Of a stretch of DNA of 64,000 nt, positions 42,409 through 51,400 are shown piece by piece. The translations under genes were made by a program, and so were the position numbers. The stretch is from CAWJHE01 sp963842455 (GTDB lineage: Bacteria; Chloroflexota; Anaerolineae; Anaerolineales; UBA4823): positions 124,001 to 188,000 of the forward strand of contig CAWJHE010000013.1 of NCBI GenBank assembly GCA_963842455.1, in the 5' to 3' direction. Positions within the stretch are counted from its first letter, which is position 1, and each line of letters opens with the position of its first letter. The notes under the pieces were generated by a model. It saw only the letters and a program-made list of their open reading frames with translations, was not told the origin of the DNA and did not search any database.

Positions 42409-44444
42409 TTACCAATCACCATCCCAGTCCAAACCACCGCGTTTTCGTTTCTTCCGAGCGATAATAACATCGTGGTCAGGATCGTATTCCACTTCAACAT
42501 ACTTCTTCTTCTTCTTTTTCTTCTTCTTCTTATCCTGATCGTCATCTTCGTCCTCTTCTTCATCTGGAATATCATAATCCAGAACGTCAGGACGTAGTGC
42601 GAAGAGTTCATCAAGTGTGGAAGGTTCTTCTTCCTCAGGTAATTCAGCTTGTTCAACGGGTTCAGCAGAAATTTCCGGCTGTAGAACTTCCTCAGCCTGA
42701 GGAGCCTCTGCTTCAACAACAGTTTCCAACACCTCTTCGATCTCACCTTCAGCTTCTGCAACAACCGCAGCTTCTGATTCAAGAACAACTTCTGAGATCG
42801 GCTCAATCTCATCCGAAACGAATATTTCTTCAACAGTCTCATCAGTTTCAGATAAAATTTCTTGAGGTTCTTCAAGCGCGGATTCTACTTCAGCCACAGC
42901 TATTTCTTCAGTCTCAGCAGCAACCGATTCTTCTATCTCCGTCTCTGTTGCAAACATCTTATCCAAAGTCTCGGTGAGCTCCTTCATCGCTTTGGGTCCC
43001 ATTCCATTCAACCGTAAAATGGAGTTCTGGGTCCAGGCGCATTTGCAAGAGCAAATCACCCACTGTTGGAAAACCAGCTTCGCTAAGTACTGCAAAAAGG
43101 CGATCTGAAACATCAAATTCTTCAAGCCGAATTTCGTATGCTCGCGAGGGAACGTTGGCTTTTTCGACCAGCATTTTCTCTTCTTCGGCTCGCTTTTCAG
43201 TTTGCTTCTGCCGGATCAGTCCGCGTTCAATTCGATCAACAAATTGAGTAATCATCTGGTACTCTTCAGGAGTAACTGGACGACCTTCGGTCTTCTTTGC
43301 AAGAACAGCCTCAACTTGTGGAACAATTTCTGTCTCATTCAGAGCGATACCAGCATAAGCCGCATCATTTTGCAGCTTATACAAAGCATCTGCTGCGGCT
43401 TCAGGCAGGCTTTTGATGTCAATGCGCCATGAGGTGAGTTTCGCTGCCAGGCGTGCATTCTGACCATCACGACCAATCGCCAGGCTCAATTGATCCTCTG
43501 GGACCACAACAGTAGCCGTCTTGGCGCCGCGCGATTCTTCATTCAGATAAACACCCGATACGCGTGCAGGGCTTAATGCTTTGGCAATGTAAACAGCCGC
43601 GTCAGAACTCCACTCAATGACGTCAATTTTCTCGTCATTCAGCTCACGGACAATGGCCTGAATACGTACGCCGCGAATACCCACACAAGCGCCAACCGGA
43701 TCTACGCCAGGCTGCAAAGCCGACACTGCTACTTTTGAGCGTTGACCTGGTTCACGGGAAATGGAACGAATTTCTACCATACCATGGTAAATCTCGGGGA
43801 CTTCATTCTCCAGCAAACGGCGTAAAAAATTACGATGCGCGCGTGAGAGTATGATTTGGGGGCCACGCGGAGAACGGCTTAACTTCAAGCAGCAATGCAC
43901 GTACACGATCATGGACCCGGAATCGTTCTCCAGGAATTTGATGGTTGCGTGGCATCAATCCTTCGGCCTTCATTTCCAAACCCAAGGTAACACCTTGAGC
44001 ATTGATTGCCTGGATCACTCCACTGAGAATTTCACCAACTTGATCCCCAAAATAACTGAACTGGGCATCTCGTTCGGCTTCCCGGATACGTTGCTGGATA
44101 ACTTGGCGAGCGGTCTGCGCTGCAACACGACCAAAGTTTCTTGGCGTCGTTTCAACGATAACCATGCCACCCAGGTGAGCAGCAGGATCAACTTTTTGCG
44201 CATCACTTAACGACACCTCTGTGCGTACATCTTCAACCGATTCAACCACTTCTTTTTCTGCAAAAATGGTTACTTTACCAGTCTCGGGATCGATGATCGC
44301 GTCAACATGTTGCGCGTTTGAAGCATTAACTGCCCGCCTGTAAGCAGAAACCATTGCAGCTTGCAAGGCTTCCAAAACCACTTCTTTGGGCAGTTGCTTT
44401 TCTTCCAATACTTCATTAAATGCCAACAGAAATTCGTTCTTCAT
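42409..44444 (-). CDS. nusA: Transcription termination/antitermination factor NusA with long acidic/polylysine tail, frameshifted twice in this sequence
   Basis: Core NusA binds RNA polymerase and nascent RNA in pausing, termination and antitermination. The N-terminal domain begins MKNEFLLAFNEVLEEKQLPKEVVLEALQ, then S1 and two KH domains (PRGPQIILSRAHRNFLRRLLENEVPEI, GACVGIRGVRIQAIVREL, QLSLAIGRDGQNARLAAKL), and a helix-hairpin-helix stretch. The frame breaks near 43873 (after EVKP) and near 43025 (after LDP); removing one base at each gives 677 residues. The last 182 residues are an extension: about 140 acidic residues, then about ten Lys, then VEVEYDPDHDVIIARKKRKRGG. No rimP precedes it. 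The frame breaks in an essential gene point to sequence error. Confidence 0.93.
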
Positions 44445-44472
44445 GCTTCCATTCTCTCCACTAGGAGCATCC

Positions 44473-44520
44473 GCATCGTTTACAAGAAGAAAAGTGGGGT
44501 TCGCCCACTTTTCACGATGC
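44473..44520 (-). promoter_or_regulatory. Two-tier hairpin in the nusA leader
   Basis: Inner arms GAAAAGTGGG (44489-44498) and CCCACTTTTC (44504-44513) pair over ten bases around a 5-base loop. Outer arms GCATCG (44473-44478) and CGATGC (44515-44520) add six pairs. It lies 29-76 bases upstream of the nusA start on the transcribed strand. It may be an attenuator or a terminator for the upstream tRNA nucleotidyltransferase/GNAT unit. Confidence 0.55.
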
Positions 44521-44632
44521 CGATATCAAAAAACCAACTATAGTAGCAAATGAATTTTAGCATAAATCGATCTGAATGACAAGGAAATTTCAAGACCAGA
44601 AAATACTCTCTAAGATAATGTTAACAAGTCTT

Positions 44633-45172
44633 TCAGTTTCTCAGGTGTTTTTGCATCCTCCATGCTGGCTCATGTACTTCAAGAATTTTTCCTTGGTCGT
44701 CTTGATAGGTCCAATAACCCGGTTCAGAAGCAACTTTGTGGTATCCATTTCTGATATAAAATCTGAGTGCTGAAGGATTGTCCTTGGCCACATTCAGAGT
44801 CGCCCACTCGTAGTTTCTTTGGATTAAGTCCATCTCAACAGTATTCAAGAGCCTCCCCCCAATTCCAAGATTTCGGAAAGCCGGTTTCACCCGGAAGCCA
44901 TAAATATAAGCCCGGTTAATCCCATTTGCCAACTCCAAACGAGCACTCTGGAATTGGACAAACACCTGCCCAATTAGACCATCTCCAATTGAATCGACAC
45001 ACCACATGAGAGCTTTTCCAAGTTCGGCGCTCTTAAAAATCTCCCTATATAAACGCCGAAAGTGTAAATATTCTCCATCCCATTCTAATGCCGGCAAATC
45101 CTGTTCCACAATCAGGCGAAAAGTTACTTGAGTTAGATCAATGGAGGTGATTGAATATTTTGTATTCATCAT
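44633..45172 (-). CDS. GNAT-family N-acetyltransferase
   Basis: A 179-residue acetyltransferase. Motif A, GFRVKPAFRNLGIGGRLLNTVEMDLIQR near residue 93, contains the acetyl-CoA pyrophosphate loop (RNLGIGG, matching RxxGxG/A), and motif B, LNVAKDNPSALRFYIRNGYHKV near 128, follows. The substrate (amino group of a small molecule or protein) cannot be told. It starts with two Met codons and has GAGGG upstream, just 20 bases after the tRNA nucleotidyltransferase gene, so they are co-transcribed. RimI-type protein acetylation is possible but not supported by a diagnostic motif. Confidence 0.88.
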   Translation of the reverse strand: MMNTKYSITSIDLTQVTFRLIVEQDLPALEWDGEYLHFRRLYREIFKSAELGKALMWCVDSIGDGLIGQVFVQFQSARLELANGINRAYIYGFRVKPAFRNLGIGGRLLNTVEMDLIQRNYEWATLNVAKDNPSALRFYIRNGYHKVASEPGYWTYQDDQGKILEVHEPAWRMQKHLRN

Positions 45173-45192
45173 TTTTCAAACCCTCAGCAGCC

Positions 45193-47820
45193 TTACTTCA
45201 ATGGTTTCGACGATGGCATGCTTGCCAGCAATGACTGAAGTAAAGCATTTTCTTCATCCAAGTTGCGAACTTCACCATCTAACCAGGCATCACGCAAACG
45301 CCCAAGGATATTCTTATATTCCGGACCAGGTTGAACACCAAGATTCTTTAAAGTATACCCATCTGCGCCTGGATAGGTAAATCGCCATTGAGCCAAATAG
45401 TCATGAAATAATTGCTTCAATATAGGATCTGAAACTGCTTGTTGAACCGAGCAAATCGCGATTAATGGAAACTCATCCAGGTTGTTGGTAAACTGGCTGG
45501 GAGTGCATGCTTTGAGTTCATGATGCCCTCGGTACAACCGGTTGGCCGCGTAGATTTCCTTAGCAATTTCCTGGCTCAGCTTCAGTCTCTTGACCACTTG
45601 TAACAGGCTTACCTCATCTAAGCGCATAAACCAGAAAATATACGAAAGTACACTGAGTAAGTCTTGTGACTCATAAGACTTGCCTGATTCTAAAAGACCT
45701 TCAGATACCATGTTTCTCACAAGTTGCATTTTTTCGGTCAACCAGGCATCCCAATGTAAAGTAGGATGAATAATTTGCAGTAATTCAAGATCCTGTAAAC
45801 GCTGCATAATGTTCGCTGCGGCAGGATCCAGGAAGATATGGTTTAACTCATGCCTGATTCGCTCACCTGAGAGACGCTCGATTAATGGACGAGCTTCTAA
45901 CAATAATTCCATCGTTCGCTCATCAATAGAAAATCTCAAACGCTGTTCAAATCGCACTGCCCTTAGAATTCGGGTCGGATCATCCACGAAGGATAAAGAA
46001 TGCAAGACTTTAACGACCCCATCATGCAAGTCATCCATCCCACCCCAATAATCGTGTAACTCACCGTAATGGTTGCCATCCAGGCGCAACGCGAGTGTAT
46101 TGATCGTGAAATCTCTCCGATGCAGATCGAGCTTAATACTGCCACGCTCGATGGTTGGTAATGCGGTTGGATGAGTATAAAATTCAGTTCTGGCGCTAAC
46201 CAGATCTAAGTCTTTGAGACCGCTGGCGGCCAGTTTCTTTCCATTCCCAGGTAAAGAAATTTCCTTCAAAAGCCATTTCGCTGTCCCAAATCTACCATGG
46301 CTGGTAACACGGCCACCATATAAATCCACGAGTGATTTCCCCAAGGCAATGGCGTCGCCTTCAACGACCAGGTCAAAATCCAGGCTGGGTTGTTCCAGGA
46401 GCAAATCGCGCACAAAACCGCCGACAATAAACAGAGCGGCGCGATGATCCACGGCCATTTCTGCGATTCGTTTCAAGAGAGAAACACGCTCTTCCGGAAG
46501 CGCGGCTTCCAATTTTTCAGCTAAATTGAGCCGGCCAGGGATGATCGCTGTTGGAGCTAATGTTTTTAATAAATCAGTTCGGGTGATAATCCCAACAATT
46601 TCATTTGTCTCGGGATGGACAACCGGTATTTGTCCCCAACCACTTTCGGTGACAATATTTTGGACATGCTCTATAGAATCTTCGGGCTTCACAGTAAATG
46701 AACCAGCATCCATCAGACTGGAGATTTTTTTCGTATATTTATGACTCAAAGCCCGATCAACAGCTCTGCGAGTTAATAAACCGATAACTTTCCCTTGCTT
46801 TACAACTGGAAAACCCTCATATCCAAAACGGCGCATGCGATCAGCTGCTTCTTCAACAGAAATCTCGGGGGAAAGCAATTGAGGACGGCTAGACATTATT
46901 TGGGAAACAGTTACCGAAGGACGCACAAAATCAGGAAGGAGATCAACCAATCGTACGCAAATTTCCTCCGGAGGGATATCTCTCACCAGGCTTGCAGCTG
47001 CCCTTTCATGACCACCGCCTCCGAAATTTGCCATAATCTGCGCAACATCAATATGATCCGTTGTCGAACGGGCTATCATCTGAACACCACTTCGCGTGGT
47101 AATGACAAGGAAGATCGCATCAGGGTCCAGGACTTCCCGCATCTTATGGGCAATGGTGGACAGTTCCTCATCCATATCCTGAGCATCGCCACAGGCCAAA
47201 ATAATCGTATGGCCATGAACATGAAAAACTTTCATATTTTGCTGTAGATTGATATACAAACGCTGTTGAGCAGGCGACATGGGATGGTTGAGAAAATCAT
47301 TGGCTATCTGCAGGTTTGCGCCTCGCTCCAACAAAAAAGCTGCTGCCCGTAAGTCCCGCGGTGTAGTTCTGGTGTACGTTAATGAGCCAGTATCTTCATA
47401 GATGCCCAACAATAGCAAAGTAGCCTGGATAGGAGAAGAAATCCCATTCCGCTCCCTCAAAGCTTCTACTAAGATGGTGGTTGTTGCACCAATCTCTTCA
47501 ACTGTTAAAGACCACTGTTCTGGTAAATTCTCACGCAAAGGATGGTGATCGATGATTTGAACACTCGTCTGAGGCTTGACACCTTTGACACTCACCATGG
47601 ATTGCGTATCAACCAGAATCACATGCTCGACGGTTTCAGCAGGTAAATCCCGCTGTTCGATGAAAGGCATATCGATACCGTAAAGCGTAATAAAAGCGCG
47701 CACATTTCGATTCAGGCGACGCGGTAACACGGGAATAGCTGTCTCGTGAAGCAACTGCGCTGCCAACAAAGAAGCCAGGGCATCGAAATCGGCCTGTTCA
47801 TGGGTCAGAATGATCTGCAT
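45193..47820 (-). CDS. tRNA nucleotidyltransferase (A-adding/CCA type) fused to DHH and CBS domains
   Basis: An 875-residue protein in three parts. Residues 1-300 form a DHH/DHHA1 phosphoesterase (THEQADFDALASLLAAQLL, VDTQSMVSVKG, IIDHHPLRENLP, FGGGGHERAAAS). Residues 305-435 hold two CBS domains (VSQIMSSRPQLLSPEISVEEAAD and FTVKPEDSIEHVQNIVTE). From about 455 comes the class II nucleotidyltransferase head (FIVGGFVRDLLL, then LDFDLVVEGDA with metal-binding Asp) and RNA-binding helices to the end. Such fusions in Aquificota, cyanobacteria and Deinococcus are A-adding enzymes that finish CCA ends. The start lacks a ribosome site, and TACAAT ends nine bases before the ATG, so the mRNA may be leaderless. 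Confidence 0.9.
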   Translation of the reverse strand: MQIILTHEQADFDALASLLAAQLLHETAIPVLPRRLNRNVRAFITLYGIDMPFIEQRDLPAETVEHVILVDTQSMVSVKGVKPQTSVQIIDHHPLRENLPEQWSLTVEEIGATTTILVEALRERNGISSPIQATLLLLGIYEDTGSLTYTRTTPRDLRAAAFLLERGANLQIANDFLNHPMSPAQQRLYINLQQNMKVFHVHGHTIILACGDAQDMDEELSTIAHKMREVLDPDAIFLVITTRSGVQMIARSTTDHIDVAQIMANFGGGGHERAAASLVRDIPPEEICVRLVDLLPDFVRPSVTVSQIMSSRPQLLSPEISVEEAADRMRRFGYEGFPVVKQGKVIGLLTRRAVDRALSHKYTKKISSLMDAGSFTVKPEDSIEHVQNIVTESGWGQIPVVHPETNEIVGIITRTDLLKTLAPTAIIPGRLNLAEKLEAALPEERVSLLKRIAEMAVDHRAALFIVGGFVRDLLLEQPSLDFDLVVEGDAIALGKSLVDLYGGRVTSHGRFGTAKWLLKEISLPGNGKKLAASGLKDLDLVSARTEFYTHPTALPTIERGSIKLDLHRRDFTINTLALRLDGNHYGELHDYWGGMDDLHDGVVKVLHSLSFVDDPTRILRAVRFEQRLRFSIDERTMELLLEARPLIERLSGERIRHELNHIFLDPAAANIMQRLQDLELLQIIHPTLHWDAWLTEKMQLVRNMVSEGLLESGKSYESQDLLSVLSYIFWFMRLDEVSLLQVVKRLKLSQEIAKEIYAANRLYRGHHELKACTPSQFTNNLDEFPLIAICSVQQAVSDPILKQLFHDYLAQWRFTYPGADGYTLKNLGVQPGPEYKNILGRLRDAWLDGEVRNLDEENALLQSLLASMPSSKPLK

Positions 47821-47941
47821 GGTAATTCAATTGTACACGAAACTCTTAGATATTTATACACTTCAAGAATAACACACTGACCGGAAGCTGAACCGCTGAC
47901 TAATTTAACAAATTAAGAAAATACCAGATATCAACCTACAA

Positions 47942-47970
47942 TTGACTGATTTACTTTTGCCTCATATAAT
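47942..47970 (+). promoter_or_regulatory. Promoter for the MazG-like gene, predicted leaderless start
   Basis: TTGACT (47942-47947) and TATAAT (47965-47970) are 17 bases apart. The ATG at 47979 is only eight bases beyond the -10 box, so transcription should begin at or within two bases of it. No Shine-Dalgarno sequence is present. Confidence 0.75.
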
Positions 47971-47978
47971 CAGCCGCA

Positions 47979-48302
47979 ATGAATATCCAAGAACTAACAA
48001 TTGCTATGCACCGCTTTGTGTCCACACAAGGATGGTATGAATCTGGCAGCCCAAGACCTCAAACACTGAGGAATTTAGCTATCTCCCTCAACCTGGAAGC
48101 TGCAGAAGTGTTAGAACACTTCCAGTGGAAAGATGAGCTACAGAACCCCAGTGAATTGGCCGAAGAATTGGCAGATGTAGCCTTGTATTTATTACAAATA
48201 GCCAGTATTGCCGAAATTGATCTGGAGCAAGCCATCCTGGATAAATTAGAACGTAATTACCATAGAAAATGGGATCAAAATGCATCCATCTCTCCAGGGT
48301 GA
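47979..48302 (+). CDS. MazG-like nucleotide pyrophosphohydrolase
   Basis: A 107-residue all-helical protein of the MazG/RS21-C6 (dCTPase-like) superfamily. Magnesium-binding acidic motifs are NLEAAEVLEHFQW near residues 38-50 and ELAEELADVALYLLQIA near 60-76, matching the ExxE...ExxD pattern. A helical segment ends with NYHRKWDQ. It probably hydrolyses a damaged or non-canonical NTP to the monophosphate (house-cleaning). It is first in a plus-strand group with a LOG-like protein and proS, 27 bases before the next gene. Confidence 0.87.
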   Translation: MNIQELTIAMHRFVSTQGWYESGSPRPQTLRNLAISLNLEAAEVLEHFQWKDELQNPSELAEELADVALYLLQIASIAEIDLEQAILDKLERNYHRKWDQNASISPG

Positions 48303-48329
48303 AATCGAGTACAAGGTTCTGAAAACAGT

Positions 48330-48863
48330 ATGAAAAACATAACCGTATTCGGCGGATCACGCCCGACCCCCTCAGATTACGAACAGGCAGCTCTATTGGG
48401 GCAACTCTTGGGAGAAGCTGGTTTTAATGTACTTACAGGTGGTTATATCGGCACCATGGAAGCAGTTTCAAGGACTGCAGCCCAGGCTGGTGCGCACGTC
48501 ATCGGAGTGACTTGCGATCAGATTGAAGCCTGGAGACCGGTGAGACCCAACGAATGGATCACAGAAGAGAGAAGGTTTTCCACCTTACGACAACGATTAT
48601 ATGCGCTGATAGAGCAATGTGATGCAGCCATTGCCCTTCCAGGTGGTCCAGGCACGTTGACAGAGATCGCTATGATGTGGAATCACCTTGTAACCGACTC
48701 CATACCCACAAAACCACTAATTCTGATCGGCAGTGGTTGGAAAGAAACCTTTGCACAATTTTTTCAATCCTTGGGAGAATATACACCTGAAGAGCAACGA
48801 AAGTGTCTCTCCTTCGCTCCCGATGCGCAAGCTGCAGTTGCACAACTGTTGGAACAAATATAG
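48330..48863 (+). CDS. LOG-family / TIGR00725-like nucleotide-binding protein
   Basis: A Rossmann-like SLOG-family protein of 177 residues. ITVFGGSRPTPSDYEQAALLGQLLGEAGFNVLTGGYIGTMEAVSRTA covers the N-terminal half. The catalytic-like PGGPGTLTEIAMMWN near residue 105 corresponds to the PGGxGTxxE motif of cytokinin-activating LOG phosphoribohydrolases, with Glu present. The likely reaction is removal of ribose 5-phosphate from a nucleotide, or the protein may only bind nucleotide. It follows the MazG-like gene closely, suggesting a shared nucleotide house-cleaning role. Precise substrate unknown. Confidence 0.83.
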   Translation: MKNITVFGGSRPTPSDYEQAALLGQLLGEAGFNVLTGGYIGTMEAVSRTAAQAGAHVIGVTCDQIEAWRPVRPNEWITEERRFSTLRQRLYALIEQCDAAIALPGGPGTLTEIAMMWNHLVTDSIPTKPLILIGSGWKETFAQFFQSLGEYTPEEQRKCLSFAPDAQAAVAQLLEQI

Positions 48864-48916
48864 CCTGGGATTAACACGCAATCAAACAAATCAAATTAAG
48901 GGATATAGAGAATACT

Positions 48917-50350
48917 ATGGCAACTGACAAATTACCTTCACGCAGTGAAAACTTTTCCGAATGGTACAACCAATTGGTCTTGAAAGCCGAACTGGCTGAC
49001 TACGCTCCTGTGCGCGGCTGCATGGTTGTCCGACCTTACGGATGGGCATTATGGGAAAACATCCAACAGGGCTTAGACCGGCGTTTCAAAGAAACTGGCC
49101 ATGTCAATGCAGCCTTCCCACTTTTCATCCCAATGTCCTTCCTGGAAAAGGAAAAAGAACACGTAGAAGGTTTTTCTCCAGAACTGGCTGTGGTTACAAT
49201 TGGAGGAGGCCAAACGTTGGAAGAACCTTTAATCGTTCGGCCGACCTCGGAAACCATCATCGGATACATGTACTCCAAATGGATCAAATCTTACCGTGAC
49301 CTGCCCGTTTTGATCAACCAGTGGGGAAATGTTGTCCGCTGGGAAATGCGCACTCGCTTATTCTTAAGAACCCTTGAGTTTTACTGGCAAGAAGGGCACA
49401 CCGCCCACTCAACTGCACAAGAAGCGGAAGAAGAGACCCTGCGCATGCTGAATGTGTACACCGATTTTGCGGTTAACGACGCCGCTGTACCGGTTGTACC
49501 AGGTATTAAAAGTGAGAAGGAAAAATTTGCGGGTGCTATTCGCTCGACTACGATTGAAGCAATGATGGGAGACACTCGCGCTCTTCAGGCTGGAACCTCT
49601 CACTTCTTGGGACAAAACTTTGCCAAAGCATTTGACATCCAATTCTCTGATTGGAATAATGAGCTCCAATATGCCTGGACAACCTCCTGGGGACTTTCCA
49701 CTCGTTTTATCGGGGCAATCATCATGACCCATGGAGATGATAGAGGATTGATATTACCGCCCAAGTTAGCGCCTACTCAGGTTGTGATTGTTCCTATTTA
49801 CAAGAATGATGTTGAACAATCCGAAGTGATGGAAGTTGTGGAACGGATCCAGCGTGAACTGAGTGGAATACGTCTCCATGTGGATAAGCGTACAGAAGTA
49901 ACACCAGGCTTCAAGTACAATGATTGGGAAATGCGGGGGGTTCCATTACGGATTGAGATTGGACCGAAGGATATTGCCAAGGGTAGTGTGGCTTTATCAC
50001 GCCGTGATATTCCAGGAAGGGATGGAAAATCCTTTGTTTATCAGGAAAATCTTCTGGAACAAATCCGCCAGATACTCGAAAACATCCAATCATCCATGTA
50101 CCAGCGAGCTTTAGCATTCCGCCAACAGAACACACACAATCCGCGAGATTACACCGAGCTTACGGAAGTGGTTCAAAATGGTTGGGCTTTGTCGTGGTGG
50201 TGCGGTTCAGCAGAGTGCGAAGCTCGGGTAAAGGAAGACACAAAAGCAACCACCCGCTGTATTCCACTGGAACAAGAAGGAGGCCGAGGTGCTTGCATTG
50301 TGTGTGGGAAACCATCCGAAAAGAAAGTAATATTTGCGCGTGCCTATTAA
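48917..50350 (+). CDS. proS: Prolyl-tRNA synthetase, archaeal/eukaryal type (ProS type 3)
   Basis: Charges tRNA-Pro. The 477-residue chain is of the short type without the editing insertion. It begins SENFSEWYNQLVLKAELADYAPVRGCMVVRPYGWALWENIQ. Class II motifs are VVRWEMRTRLFLRTLEFYWQEGHTAH (motif 2, near residue 143) and the HGDDRGLILPPKLAPTQVVIVP segment (motif 3 region, near 274). The C-terminal domain has WWCGSAECEARVKED and CIVCGKPSEK, the zinc-site pattern, and ends with the Tyr (FARAY) typical of this type. The start ATG lacks an obvious strong ribosome site. Identity secure. Confidence 0.97.
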   Translation: MATDKLPSRSENFSEWYNQLVLKAELADYAPVRGCMVVRPYGWALWENIQQGLDRRFKETGHVNAAFPLFIPMSFLEKEKEHVEGFSPELAVVTIGGGQTLEEPLIVRPTSETIIGYMYSKWIKSYRDLPVLINQWGNVVRWEMRTRLFLRTLEFYWQEGHTAHSTAQEAEEETLRMLNVYTDFAVNDAAVPVVPGIKSEKEKFAGAIRSTTIEAMMGDTRALQAGTSHFLGQNFAKAFDIQFSDWNNELQYAWTTSWGLSTRFIGAIIMTHGDDRGLILPPKLAPTQVVIVPIYKNDVEQSEVMEVVERIQRELSGIRLHVDKRTEVTPGFKYNDWEMRGVPLRIEIGPKDIAKGSVALSRRDIPGRDGKSFVYQENLLEQIRQILENIQSSMYQRALAFRQQNTHNPRDYTELTEVVQNGWALSWWCGSAECEARVKEDTKATTRCIPLEQEGGRGACIVCGKPSEKKVIFARAY

Positions 50351-50353
50351 ATC

Positions 50354-51175
50354 GTGCCTGCTATACAACCCGCTATACTAAATAAACAAGTTGCCGCACT
50401 TGTACAACACCTGGATGATCCGCCTGTCTTTGTGCGCGAATTGCGCATGCTCTTCGAATTTTATTCAGACCGTGCTATCCGTACTGGGCAGGCAACCAAG
50501 AACAGGCCGCTAACCAGAACATACAAGATAAGACCGCCTGTATTACGTCAGATTATCCTGGAACTCGAACCCCTGGTTGAGAAAAATCCCGAACAGGGTC
50601 TTCAGCTCTGTGACGCATTATGGGAACAAAACTACCTGGAATACCGCTTGTTAGCCGGAATGTTAATAGGAAAGATTCCAACAAAATTTTCTACTAGCAT
50701 ACTTGATAGGATGGAAGCCTGGCTTCAGCCCGATCTGGAAACTCAGTTAATGACAGCGTTATTTGACAATGGATTTGAAAAGCTGAAACAAGAAGAGCCA
50801 AATGCAATTGTAAAATTAGCCAAGAACTTTCTTAGCAGTAAGCAATTGTTCCACCAGCAAGTTGGGTTGCGGGCTCTTAAACCAGTTTTACGGGATGCAG
50901 ATTTTAAAAACTTACCTGTCTTCTTTCGCATTTTGCAACCCTTTGTGTTAAAAATCAATTCCAACCTCAGACCCGATCTCCTTGAAATAGTGGCTCTTCT
51001 GATTCAAAGGTCTCCGCAAGAGATGGCTTACTTTCTCCGCGAATCATTAAGCCAACCAGAAAACCCAGATACGCCATGGATAATTCGCCATAGCTTGCCC
51101 CACTTTCCTGGTCCCTTACAGACTAGCTTACGAGAATACCTGCGCCAAAACGAAACACGCATCAATAATCAATAG
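50354..51175 (+). CDS. Helical-repeat protein, possibly DNA alkylation repeat (AlkD-like)
   Basis: A 273-residue, all-helical protein that starts with GTG three bases after proS stops. It has HEAT-like helix pairs: VAALVQHLDDPPVFVRELRMLFEFY, LEYRLLAGMLIGKIP, ETQLMTALFDNGFEKL, FHQQVGLRALKPVLRD and DLLEIVALLIQRSPQEMAYFLRESL. The order and spacing resemble the DNA alkylation repeat family (AlkD glycosylase), but I see no definite catalytic Trp/Asp set. It is probably coupled to proS translation. Could equally be a structural repeat protein; function uncertain. Confidence 0.6.
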   Translation: MPAIQPAILNKQVAALVQHLDDPPVFVRELRMLFEFYSDRAIRTGQATKNRPLTRTYKIRPPVLRQIILELEPLVEKNPEQGLQLCDALWEQNYLEYRLLAGMLIGKIPTKFSTSILDRMEAWLQPDLETQLMTALFDNGFEKLKQEEPNAIVKLAKNFLSSKQLFHQQVGLRALKPVLRDADFKNLPVFFRILQPFVLKINSNLRPDLLEIVALLIQRSPQEMAYFLRESLSQPENPDTPWIIRHSLPHFPGPLQTSLREYLRQNETRINNQ

Positions 51176-51275
51176 ATTTTGACCAAATTCAATGAATCTA
51201 CCATTATTCGGAAGGATTCAACTACCACTCGATAAGGTTTGTATCCATTTAATCAAAGAAATCTCTTAAACCACC

Positions 51276-51304
51276 TTGTAACGAACCCTTCAGTTTGGTA
51301 TAAT
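51276..51304 (+). promoter_or_regulatory. rpsO promoter
   Basis: TTGTAA (51276-51281) and TATAAT (51299-51304), 17 bases apart; TGG directly before the -10 box gives an extended -10. Transcription would begin near 51311, leaving a leader of about 90 bases. Confidence 0.7.
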
Positions 51305-51325
51305 TCGACACACTTTGACTAGACC

Positions 51326-51355
51326 GGCAGATGGTACATCCATGTGCTTTCTGCC
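51326..51355 (+). promoter_or_regulatory. Hairpin in the rpsO leader
   Basis: GGCAGA (51326-51331) pairs with TCTGCC (51350-51355) across an 18-base loop containing a smaller TGG/CCA pairing. S15 commonly represses its own mRNA by binding a structured leader, so this element is a candidate autoregulatory site. Confidence 0.4.
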
Positions 51356-51400
51356 AGGAGACCTGCAAAGAAATCAATATTTTTAGGAGACGCAGACGTC

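Noticed and set aside
42480..42545. The polylysine run in NusA as a frameshift hotspot or artefact
   Set aside because: The reading frame continues through the AAG/AAA run into a structured acidic/basic tail and ends at a proper stop; the two real breaks lie upstream at 43025 and 43873.
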